Assembly: GCA_022712835.1 (NCBI GenBank)
Contig: JAFLJU010000379.1
Location: forward strand, 1-33,308
Length of the DNA stretch: 33,308 nucleotides
Direction: 5' to 3'
DNA from: Desulfobacteraceae bacterium
GTDB taxonomy: Bacteria > Desulfobacterota > Desulfobacteria > Desulfobacterales > Desulfobacteraceae
This document shows positions 23,063 through 31,318 of this stretch, one piece after another. The notes below the pieces were generated by a model that was not told the origin of the DNA, did no database searches, and was given only the letters and a program-made list of their open reading frames with translations. Position 1 is the first letter of the stretch, and every line of letters begins with the position of its first letter. Made by a program: the position numbers and the translations under genes.

Positions 23063-24439
23063 TCATTGTTGTGATATGTTACGGCCAGTATAGTAGTCTA
23101 ACTCTTCCAAGGCAAGGCCAAGAGATGCTCGGGCATCGGCAAGATCCCCCTGGGCTGCAACAAGATCGTTCTGTGCCTCGTTCATACGGACTAAAGAGGC
23201 CTGGCCAGCCCGGTATTCTTTTTGAACAAGATCCCTTGTGGTTTCCACAAGAGAGGCGTTGTCCTGTTGGAGTGCCAGGCTCCCGCGGGAAGAATCCACA
23301 TTGGATAATGCCGACCGGATTTCCGATGCCGCCGTAATTCTGGCCTCTTTGCGTTCCTGGGCAAGTTCCCGTTTTTCAGACATCACACTTCGAACGGCCG
23401 ACCGGGTGGCACCGCCGGAAAAGAGTTCAAAGCTTAAGGAGACACCGACGGATGCCCCCATATTGTCTGAATCACTTAAGCCGTCGAATTCATCGACGCT
23501 GCTGGTACCATAACCGCCGACCAGTGAAACCGTGGGAAAATAATCTGATTTTTCCCGGTTGATTCTGGCCTCAGCCTCCTGAATCGCAAATTCATCCTCT
23601 TTTAAATCCGGGCGGTCAGCCAGGGCGGAACTGATATCCGTGGCTAGTTCAGTCTCATGGGCAGGATCCCCTGACAGGCTGGAAGCATCAAGGGCTTCAA
23701 CGTTCATTTTCTGAGGCAGTTGCGCATTTGTATACCCCATGAGTGCGGCCAGGCCATAGCTGTACTCTTTATAGGATTGCCCGGCCTCAATCAGCGAGGC
23801 CTTAGCCGCATTAACCTTGGTCTTATAATTCAACACATCACTGTAAGATCCGGTTCCCAGACGCTCTTTGGCGACAGCTTCCTTTTCCTGGTCCTGGTTA
23901 AAGGCCATGTCGGACCGGGCAATTCTGATCTCCTCAACCGCCAACTGCACATTGAGAAAACTCTGGGCAATTGACCAGGCAAGGACACGCTGCACATCTT
24001 CCAGGGCAGCTATGCTCATCTTTTCTCCATGCTGGGCAGCCAGGGTGTTGTACTTCCGGTAAAACCCCTGAAAAAGCATCTGGGTGGCGGAGATCTTATT
24101 TGTGTACTGGTTTTCACCGGTAGAGGAAGAAAAGGCGTTGGTCTTTTCGGTATAATCCCAGGATGAGGACAGTGCCACTGTGGGTAAATAATCCGCTCGG
24201 CCCTGGTTGATGGTTTCCATTGCCTGTACAACCCTTTCCCGGGCAGCCTCTATGGTAGGACTGTTTTCAAGAGCAATCTGTTTGGCCAGGGCCAGGGTCA
24301 GTGTGGTGGCTGGTGCCGGGGATTGGTGGTTTTCGGCTTTGGGTTGGCCGGTAGTGGATGCGGCCAGGACAGGGCTGACCTGACCTGGACCAAACAGAAG
24401 AACAATTGCGCAGAAAACAATAATATATAAAGATCTCAT
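23063..24439 (-). CDS. TolC-like outer-membrane efflux protein
   Basis: A 458-residue protein with a clear signal peptide (hydrophobic MRSLYIIVFCAIVLLF, cleavage near VLAA) and two repeats of long coiled-coil helices with short beta segments, as in TolC/OEP channels: LALAKQIALENSPTIEAARE early and the second repeat from about 290 (AEARINREKSDYFPTVSLVGG). It forms the outer-membrane duct for the pump. The start ATG overlaps the RND stop by 4 bases (ATGA), so translation is coupled. Confidence 0.93.
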   Translation of the reverse strand: MRSLYIIVFCAIVLLFGPGQVSPVLAASTTGQPKAENHQSPAPATTLTLALAKQIALENSPTIEAARERVVQAMETINQGRADYLPTVALSSSWDYTEKTNAFSSSTGENQYTNKISATQMLFQGFYRKYNTLAAQHGEKMSIAALEDVQRVLAWSIAQSFLNVQLAVEEIRIARSDMAFNQDQEKEAVAKERLGTGSYSDVLNYKTKVNAAKASLIEAGQSYKEYSYGLAALMGYTNAQLPQKMNVEALDASSLSGDPAHETELATDISSALADRPDLKEDEFAIQEAEARINREKSDYFPTVSLVGGYGTSSVDEFDGLSDSDNMGASVGVSLSFELFSGGATRSAVRSVMSEKRELAQERKEARITAASEIRSALSNVDSSRGSLALQQDNASLVETTRDLVQKEYRAGQASLVRMNEAQNDLVAAQGDLADARASLGLALEELDYYTGRNISQQ

Positions 24440-27400
24440 GACGATGCTCCTGAAGAAGATAATTCCGTGGTGGTTGATTCAATGGCATTACGTTTAAAAG
24501 CCGGTTCCAGGGTATTTCTGGCAACCTGAACAGGACCGAACCCGCCGGCCAATGCATACCGGATATCGTTGATAATGGCGAACAGACAGGGCAGAAGCAC
24601 CAGGGTCAATACCGTGGCAAAGGCAACACCAAAGGCCAGAGAAATCCCCATGGGGATCAGCTGCTGGGCATGCTGACTGGTTTCCAGAATCAGGGGTAAA
24701 AGCCCGCCGATGGTGGAGATAGAGGTGAGCATCACGGCCCGGAACCGTCGCAGGGCGCCCTGGAAAATAGAATCGAAAAATTCCAACCCCTCTTCCAGGT
24801 TCATGTTAATTCGTTCAATCAACACAATGGCATCGTTTACCACAACACCGGACAGAGCCACCATACCGAAGACAGAGAGTATGGACAGCATATGCCCCAT
24901 AATAAAATGTCCGAGGATCGCTCCGACCAGACCGAACGGAATGGTCAGCAAGATAAGAAAGGGCTGGATATACGACCTGAACATGGTGGCAATGATCACG
25001 AACATGCCCATGAAGGAGATGGGTATCCAGATATATAGGCTGCCGAAGGATTCCGCCGACCGCTTGGCATCTCCTTCCAGAATAAGCTGCATATCAGGAT
25101 AAGTGGAACTGATGTCCTTGAACACACCCTGATTAAGGGTAGAAATCACCTCTCCGGCCACAATCTTACCGGTATCGACCTTGGCGGAAACCATGATCTG
25201 GCGGAGACCGTTTTTCCGGGTTATGGTGGAAAATCCCGGTTCAAAACTGATGTCGGCCACAGCATCCAGAGGAATCCAGGTGCCGTCATCGGTTTTAATC
25301 CGGTACTCTCCGATGGAATCCCGGGTCTGGCGTTCCGCCTCTGTCAGACGGACATAAACATCGACTTCATCATTATCCCGCTGGATTTTCAGGGCTTCTG
25401 ATCCGTAATAGGCGCCGTAAATCTGGGTGGCCAGATCCGACAGACTTATTCCTAAGTATTCGGCTTCAGGCTTAATATGAAATTTAAGTTCATTTTTTCC
25501 TGGGGCATTATCGGAATAGATCTGGGATACCCCGTCTATGGTGGCAAGCTTTGTCATAATCCTGTCGGCGGCATCAGACATCTGATCCAGATCCTGTCCC
25601 TGAAGGCAGATCTCCACCGGAGCACCCGGAGGGCCGCTGTTGGAGGCGGAAAAATCCAGGGACTGAACACCGGCAATGGGACCTGTAGCATTTTCCCAGG
25701 CTGTGATAAACGCATCGGAATGAACACCGCTGTCTCCGGGATCCAGCAAAGTGACCCGGACACCACCCTTGTGGGGAGATGAGTTGTCCGACTTGCCTGC
25801 CGTTCCTCCTGCCTCCTGTCCTACGGTGGCAAGGGTGTTCTCGATCAGGGACTGCCCGTTGAGGGTTTCAAATTTTTGGGCTGCATCCCGGGCAGCTGCT
25901 TCAATCCTGACTACGGCAGCCTGGGTGACCGCAAAGGGAGTCCCTTCGGGAAACTCCACGGAAGCTACGATAATTGAAGAGGCCTGCTTGGGAAACACGT
26001 TGAACTTGATAAAGCCACCGGTGATCAGACCGGCGCATAATAAAAGAACCATGATACATAGGCTTGCAAAGATATACCGGTACCGGACACAGGTTTTTAA
26101 CACGGGCAGATAAACCCGTTCAGCTACGATTTCCATACTGGCCACAGTCTTGTCATGGAACCGGTTAATAAAGGTCAATACAGGATTTTTCTTTTTTGCA
26201 GGTTTTGAATAATCCGATAAATTAGACAGATGGGCCGGCAGCATGAACAGACACTCCACCAGGGATACCAGCAGGCAGGCAATCACGGCTGTGGGCAGGG
26301 CCACGATGAATTTCCCCATCATCCCGTCAATGTGATACAGGGGGAAAAAGGCAACTATGGTGGTGAAAATAGCCGCCAGAACCGGTAGCCCCACCTCGGA
26401 CACACCCTGTATCACCGCATCCAGCGAAGATGCTCCATTTTTTCGGTGATAGAAGATGGACTCTCCTATCACAATGGCATCATCGGCAACGATCCCCAGC
26501 ACCATGATCAGCCCGAACAGGGTGATTTTATTTAAAGAAATTCCACAAAAATGTACAATGGCCAGGCCTCCAAGCAACGATATAGGAATGCCCATACCTG
26601 CCCAAAATGAGATTTTGGTGTCCATAAACAGCCATAACAGAACAAATACCAGCACAAGCCCCATAGCAGCATTAGAATAAAGGGTAGAGAGGTTAGACCG
26701 GGTACTTTCGGTGTTGTCGGAAAGAATGACGATCTGAGATCCTTCTGGAAGCTGCTCATTTTTCTTCTCCTGGAATTGGCGGACCTGATCTGCAATATCT
26801 ATGGTATCCTCTTCTCCTGCCAGGATATTAATCAGAACGGCGGGCCTGCCGTTGGCCAGGATGGAAAGATTATCCTGGGTGAATCCGTCTTTAATAACGG
26901 CAAGATCACCTAAGAAAAGGGTCTGGCCGTCCTCCCCGCTGATAATTTTAATCTGTGAAAGTTCCTGGCCAGTGTATTTGCGGCCCATGGTCCGAAGGCG
27001 GATATCCTCGGCAGTGGTTCTCAGGGTACCGCCGGACTGGTTCAGACTGTTCTTGCTGACAATATCCGCCACCTCATCAATACTGAGGTTGTATTTGCGA
27101 AGGGTCTCCTGAGAAATCTCTATGGAAATTTCATAGGCCCGGGTACCTGATAGGTTGACCTGGCTGACACCGGGGAGACGCTGGAGTTCTTTTTTAATAA
27201 CATCAGCCCATTCCTTGAGGCGGGCTTCGTCCATCTCACTGACCAATCCCAGACTGATCACCGCCTTTTGAATGGACGGTCTCACAATGGAGGGGGTATC
27301 TGCATCACCCGGGAAGGTTGCGATGCTGTCCACCTCGTTGCGGACCCGATCCAGAAGGCGGTCTGCATCGTAACCGTCGCTAACGGTGATAACCGTGCGG

Positions 27401-27666
27401 GAGGACCCTTCGGCAGCGGTAGACGTATAATCGTCAATCCCCTCAAGGCCGTCAATGGCATCTTCAATCTTGCGGGAAATTCCTTCTTCGACCTCTTCGG
27501 GATCGGCGCCGGAATAGGTCACGCTGACTTCAATGGTATCCAGATTCATCTCCGGCATGTCTTCCCTGACCATAACGGACCCTGCAAGGATACCGGCCAT
27601 GAGAATGGTCACCATGAAAAGGTTGGCGAACACAGGGTTCTTAGCAAAGGCTTTGATCAAATTCAT
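24436..27666 (-). CDS. RND-family efflux permease (HAE1/AcrB-like)
   Basis: A 1076-residue inner-membrane proton antiporter. Expected architecture: TM1 at the start, a large periplasmic loop (about 35-330), TM2-6, second periplasmic loop (about 560-880) and TM8-12. Two acidic residues of the proton relay in TM4 are D395 and D396 (VADDAIVIGE); TM10 carries GVVVNDAIVLIERIN. The sequence ends in a Thr/Ser-rich tail. It would export drugs, lipids or metabolites with the adaptor and TolC proteins encoded beside it. The start overlaps the adaptor stop by 4 bases. Substrate unknown. Confidence 0.95.
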   Translation of the reverse strand: MNLIKAFAKNPVFANLFMVTILMAGILAGSVMVREDMPEMNLDTIEVSVTYSGADPEEVEEGISRKIEDAIDGLEGIDDYTSTAAEGSSRTVITVSDGYDADRLLDRVRNEVDSIATFPGDADTPSIVRPSIQKAVISLGLVSEMDEARLKEWADVIKKELQRLPGVSQVNLSGTRAYEISIEISQETLRKYNLSIDEVADIVSKNSLNQSGGTLRTTAEDIRLRTMGRKYTGQELSQIKIISGEDGQTLFLGDLAVIKDGFTQDNLSILANGRPAVLINILAGEEDTIDIADQVRQFQEKKNEQLPEGSQIVILSDNTESTRSNLSTLYSNAAMGLVLVFVLLWLFMDTKISFWAGMGIPISLLGGLAIVHFCGISLNKITLFGLIMVLGIVADDAIVIGESIFYHRKNGASSLDAVIQGVSEVGLPVLAAIFTTIVAFFPLYHIDGMMGKFIVALPTAVIACLLVSLVECLFMLPAHLSNLSDYSKPAKKKNPVLTFINRFHDKTVASMEIVAERVYLPVLKTCVRYRYIFASLCIMVLLLCAGLITGGFIKFNVFPKQASSIIVASVEFPEGTPFAVTQAAVVRIEAAARDAAQKFETLNGQSLIENTLATVGQEAGGTAGKSDNSSPHKGGVRVTLLDPGDSGVHSDAFITAWENATGPIAGVQSLDFSASNSGPPGAPVEICLQGQDLDQMSDAADRIMTKLATIDGVSQIYSDNAPGKNELKFHIKPEAEYLGISLSDLATQIYGAYYGSEALKIQRDNDEVDVYVRLTEAERQTRDSIGEYRIKTDDGTWIPLDAVADISFEPGFSTITRKNGLRQIMVSAKVDTGKIVAGEVISTLNQGVFKDISSTYPDMQLILEGDAKRSAESFGSLYIWIPISFMGMFVIIATMFRSYIQPFLILLTIPFGLVGAILGHFIMGHMLSILSVFGMVALSGVVVNDAIVLIERINMNLEEGLEFFDSIFQGALRRFRAVMLTSISTIGGLLPLILETSQHAQQLIPMGISLAFGVAFATVLTLVLLPCLFAIINDIRYALAGGFGPVQVARNTLEPAFKRNAIESTTTELSSSGASS

Positions 27667-29051
27667 TTCAGATCTCCGGATACAAGGGCAATTTTCGTGG
27701 AAGAGTTATCGTCTTTAAGAACCAACTGGGTATTTTCTATGGGATTGCTTAAGGGTGTGGTGATGACCCTGTCATCCGGCTGAAAACCTCCCATAACATA
27801 GATATCATCCCCTTTTGCCATGACCTGAGTTATTGCCAGGGTTTTAAGCTGATTGCTTCGGGCCAGGTAAACCGTGTCATCTGAGTTCAGGGACGTACGG
27901 GGAATTTTTACAGCATCTGAAACAGACCGGCCCTGAAAATAGACTTTGCAGAACATCCCTTCAACAAGGGGAATCCCGCCTTGGCCGATATCCTGGGAGC
28001 CCCCGCTGTTTTCCAAACCTGTCTCCCGCGCAACCCGAACTGCCAGGTACAGAGTTCTGGAGCTCTCATCATATTGCACCGCCCTGTGAACCCGGGCGCT
28101 CATGGAGGCAAAGGACTTGCCGGTAACGGTCTCAAGACGACAGCCAATGGCAGAAAGGCCTGAAAACCAGGTATTTTCGCCAAGGGTGTGTCTCAATCCC
28201 AACACCTCAAAGGCGTCCTTGTCACTCAGGGGCACCTGAATTTCAAGAAGCCGGTCATCGGTAAGAGTAAGGGCACTGGTGCCAGTTGAAACATAGGTAC
28301 CGGTTTCGATGGATTCCGCCTTTATGCGGCCGGAGAAGGGAGCTGTGATTACACATCTTGTAAAATTCAGTTCAGCCATTTTGAGATCCGCCTTATCCAG
28401 GGACAGGTCATTTTTGGCCTCTTCGATCTGCAGGGGGTAAAGGGAAATGGTTTTACCCAGAGTTTTTTCCGAATCCAGATAGGTGTTATAATTTTTTTCC
28501 GAGGTTTCCACGTCTGACAGGGTACCCACCCGATCGGTTTCATACAGAGTTTTCAGCCTTAAGTACTCAGCCTTTCCAAGCCGGGTGGTTTTCTGAACGG
28601 CAATCAGCCGGTCCTTGTCCTGCGCATAGGAAACCCGAAGCTGGGCAATGGTGTTTTCAGCCAGTTTGACCTCGGCAACGGCCTTGTCCACGGCAATGGC
28701 ATAATCGGTATTATCGATTTTTAAAAGAACGTCTCCCTTTGCCACCATACCGCCCTGCTCTAACGCCGGGTGCCGTTCAACAATATTTCCGGACACCTGG
28801 GGACAGATCTCCAGAACATTGACAGGTTCTGCCTGACCGTATCCCATGGCAGTCAGACGGATGGTTTGTTTCTCTGCCGAAATGGTGGATACGGAAAGTG
28901 TATTGGCCGGACTTGGCTTTTCAGCCGGGGGGCGTTTGGATGCTGCCATGGTTTTCATGCCGAAAACACCTATGGCAATGACCAGAATGCAGGATATCCC
29001 CATGACAATCGTTCTCATGGATAAGGGGCTGGACTTGGATGTAGGTTCCAT
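27663..29051 (-). CDS. Membrane-fusion adaptor (periplasmic) of the RND pump
   Basis: A 462-residue adaptor with an N-terminal anchor (about 12-32), a biotinyl-lipoyl-like hybrid region (VSGNIVERHPALEQG near 86-100), a long helical hairpin (about 120-215), and the beta-barrel and membrane-proximal domains at the C-terminus. It bridges RND and TolC proteins. It is the first gene of the efflux unit with a strong ribosome-binding site (GGAGGAAT); the next gene overlaps by 4 bases. Confidence 0.93.
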   Translation of the reverse strand: MEPTSKSSPLSMRTIVMGISCILVIAIGVFGMKTMAASKRPPAEKPSPANTLSVSTISAEKQTIRLTAMGYGQAEPVNVLEICPQVSGNIVERHPALEQGGMVAKGDVLLKIDNTDYAIAVDKAVAEVKLAENTIAQLRVSYAQDKDRLIAVQKTTRLGKAEYLRLKTLYETDRVGTLSDVETSEKNYNTYLDSEKTLGKTISLYPLQIEEAKNDLSLDKADLKMAELNFTRCVITAPFSGRIKAESIETGTYVSTGTSALTLTDDRLLEIQVPLSDKDAFEVLGLRHTLGENTWFSGLSAIGCRLETVTGKSFASMSARVHRAVQYDESSRTLYLAVRVARETGLENSGGSQDIGQGGIPLVEGMFCKVYFQGRSVSDAVKIPRTSLNSDDTVYLARSNQLKTLAITQVMAKGDDIYVMGGFQPDDRVITTPLSNPIENTQLVLKDDNSSTKIALVSGDLK

Positions 29052-29122
29052 TGTAATTCCTCCGTGGTTTTTAATTTTTTTTATGAGTATAAAAAAGGGG
29101 GCATGAATCGGATGTGAAAATT

Positions 29123-29272
29123 ATGTCAAAAAAACGTGAAATCTCCCCTGCCTCTGAACTGCTCCCCCATCTTTTTAAGCGGCTTGGGTATCAGCTCATT
29201 ACAATCCCAAAGGGCCAATTCTATTGGCACCTTAAACGCAGTGCCTCCCCAGGGTGGCAACATTATTTGTAG
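29123..29272 (+). CDS. Hypothetical 49-residue small ORF, divergent from the pump genes
   Basis: ATG at 29123 opens a 49-residue basic frame (MSKKREISPASELLPHLF then KRLGYQLITIPKGQFYWHLK), ending at TAG. The composition looks protein-like, but there is no ribosome-binding site of note and no family is recognised. It may be a remnant of a larger gene. The rest of 29052-29837 has no other solid gene; it holds the sigma-54-like site and a short frameshifted pair. Confidence 0.3.
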   Translation: MSKKREISPASELLPHLFKRLGYQLITIPKGQFYWHLKRSASPGWQHYL

Positions 29273-29434
29273 TTGGCTCTGATTCTACTCGGTGCTACTA
29301 CTTCCGTTAATATCAACTTTGTCTTTTCCAGCTGAACATCTCAAAACCCATATACAGTCGGTTGTCCTATCGGATCTCAGCAGATGATGGGTTCGAGAAT
29401 ATAAAGATCAAATCAAATCATAAAATTTCAAGGC

Positions 29435-29449
29435 TGGCACAATAATTGT
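29435..29449 (+). promoter_or_regulatory. Sigma-54-like promoter
   Basis: TGGCAC-AATAA-TTGT has the -24 element (TGGCAC) perfectly and the -12 (TTGT for TTGC) at exactly the required spacing. It points right, towards the short ORFs at 29538-29683 and the secreted Cys-rich gene. Transcription here would need an enhancer-binding protein, none of which is encoded in the window. Confidence 0.45.
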
Positions 29450-29537
29450 GTCTTAATGAATATGTAATCGGGTAACCAGAAATAATGTTCATCAACAAAA
29501 GGGAGAGAAAAAGAAAAATAAAGAAAACAGCAAAGAA

Positions 29538-29683
29538 ATGACCATGGATGAACTGGATAAAATTTCCGGCGTCCCGTTAGCCGAATATACGGTACCAATG
29601 ATGCTGAAGTAATGATCGGCAATGATGTGATCCACGAAATTGGATGCAGGGTTAAGCCACTTTTCGATTCAATAGATTTGTAA
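29538..29683 (+). pseudogene. Short frameshifted ORF pair
   Basis: A 24-residue frame (MTMDELDKISGVPLAEYTV...) ends at TAA (29610-29612), and a second one in another frame (MIGNDVIHEIGCRVKPLF...) starts at once (29612) and ends at 29683. Their junction looks like a small gene broken by one base. No family is recognised; the intact product would have been about 50 residues. Confidence 0.3.
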
Positions 29684-29837
29684 ATACAGAGTGTTTAGCC
29701 GGTCTATTCTTGAGATCTTGTATAAAAAAAGTTAGGGTACAATCAGTAGCCTGATAATAATGGAAGCCGCAGGGTTATAATAATTATTTACATTTGGCCC
29801 CTGTTTTTAATTTGATTGTATTTTAAAGGATATCGTA

Positions 29838-30275
29838 ATGTATTGCAGAGTGTCAGTTGTTGTTAGATTGGGGTGTTTCGCTTTATTGGGGTTGTTCTTT
29901 TCTATTTTTGTTTATCCTACTGAGTGCAGAGCCGGTAGTGGTTGCGGGTGGGCTCTTAGTAATTGGGCACTATCTTGTCACTCAGGGTACTTTGGCAGGG
30001 CAACCGGGTGCATTGGGTTAAAAAATATTTATAAACAGAAGGTGCGCGTATATGTTCAGGATAACGATGGTCACTATCAGCATAGAGTATTCAGCAAGGA
30101 CCAGATTAGAAAAGCCAGTTATAAAAGGTACATGGGAATACTCGTGTGTGAGGCGAAGAACAGCAAAGGCGAATGGGAAAAAATTAAATGTTACGATGCT
30201 TTTGATCGGACCACAAACAGAACCACCGGAGGCGGGTGTGGATGTAATTTTTTTAGCTGCCTTCCCGGATCATAG
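29838..30275 (+). CDS. Secreted cysteine-rich protein of unknown function
   Basis: A 145-residue protein with a signal peptide (hydrophobic stretch about 11-28, cleavage near CRA before GSGCGW). The mature part has eight cysteines in two clusters, one near the N-terminus and one near the end (GGGCGCNFFSCLPGS), suggesting four disulfide bonds in the periplasm or outside the cell. No catalytic motif is seen. The middle is rich in Lys/Arg/Tyr. The gene stands alone, with AAAGGA before the ATG. It is not a recognised family to me. Confidence 0.7.
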   Translation: MYCRVSVVVRLGCFALLGLFFSIFVYPTECRAGSGCGWALSNWALSCHSGYFGRATGCIGLKNIYKQKVRVYVQDNDGHYQHRVFSKDQIRKASYKRYMGILVCEAKNSKGEWEKIKCYDAFDRTTNRTTGGGCGCNFFSCLPGS

Positions 30276-30358
30276 CGCTTTTTAAATGAACATGTTGCGG
30301 TCAAATATAACAGATAGAAAGATGCTTTTATACAAGAAAAGATCGAAAATCAGGGCAT

Positions 30359-31276
30359 TCACCTAGGGTTTAAAAGTGCCTCCAGGTTTTGTTTGGATTC
30401 TTTGATGGCGTCAAAATACCGGGAGCGAAGTTCCATCATGAGCAGCCCTTTGTAGCCGGGCAGCAGAATGTCCAAAATGGATTTGATCGGGACAGTCCCC
30501 CAGCCCACGGGCATGTGGGAATCCCCCTTGCCAAAGGGAAGCTGGTGGGTCTGCTGCTTTTCCCAGTGGTGAACGCTGCCGCCGAAATTGTCATGGATGT
30601 GGGTGTGGATTACCAGGTGTTTGATGGACTCTACAGCTTTCAGAAGATCATAACCGTGGAAGGTAGAAGTCATGAACAGATGGCCGAAATCCAGGTTGAT
30701 TTTTACATTGTCCCGGTTCACGGTTTCCACTTGATCTTTGAGTTGATCAATGAATTCCCCATAGGAATAGGGACTTTGGCTCAAATAGGGTCTGGCGTTT
30801 TCAATGGCGATATTCACATCGGGATACTGGGCTGCGATGGACTGCAACAACAGGGCTTCTTTTTCTATAAGCCCCTGTTGTTCCCGCTGGGAAAGAGACC
30901 TTACCGGGAAAATATTGAATTCTTCTTCCGGGATGAACCGGCCAGCGTGGTAGACCACTGCCCTGGCCTTGATCTGCCTTGCAAACTCAAGGGTGGCCAG
31001 CAGCACATCGGCATGGAAGGCGGCATCATTTTTATCCATGAGGTTGATGGGGTTGGGCGCATGGATGGAATAGGCAAAGTCAAAATTCTTTAAAATTTCC
31101 AGGACCGCAGCCTGTCTTTTGGTGTTGAGCCGCCCGTTGATCACCAGGTCCAGCCCGTGGGCCGGTAACTCAACTGCCTCAATGCCCATGGCACGGATTT
31201 GTTCCAGGTCTTGTGTAAATCGTTTCAATGACCCGTCAATCCGGACTTCGTCAATCTTGCTGCCAATGATATTCAT
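30359..31276 (-). CDS. Xylose isomerase-like TIM-barrel protein (sugar phosphate isomerase/epimerase family)
   Basis: A 305-residue AP_endonuc_2/xylose isomerase-type barrel. Metal- or substrate-facing segments on strand ends include SIHAP, VVYHAG, AIENARP, NLDFGH, HTHIHDN and MMELRSR. Members isomerise or epimerise sugars or cleave related compounds. It lies 42 bases after phnE on the same strand, so it is probably co-transcribed with the phosphonate transport genes; it might process a phosphonate or inositol-like breakdown product. The exact reaction is unknown. Confidence 0.83.
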   Translation of the reverse strand: MNIIGSKIDEVRIDGSLKRFTQDLEQIRAMGIEAVELPAHGLDLVINGRLNTKRQAAVLEILKNFDFAYSIHAPNPINLMDKNDAAFHADVLLATLEFARQIKARAVVYHAGRFIPEEEFNIFPVRSLSQREQQGLIEKEALLLQSIAAQYPDVNIAIENARPYLSQSPYSYGEFIDQLKDQVETVNRDNVKINLDFGHLFMTSTFHGYDLLKAVESIKHLVIHTHIHDNFGGSVHHWEKQQTHQLPFGKGDSHMPVGWGTVPIKSILDILLPGYKGLLMMELRSRYFDAIKESKQNLEALLNPR

Positions 31277-31318
31277 ACCGGGTTTTCCTTTTGAAATAAT
31301 CGTTGTTAAACAAGGTTT

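Noticed and set aside
30389..31093. Plus-strand 234-residue frame opposite the TIM-barrel gene
   Set aside because: Antisense shadow; the minus-strand product shows clear barrel motifs and operon spacing.
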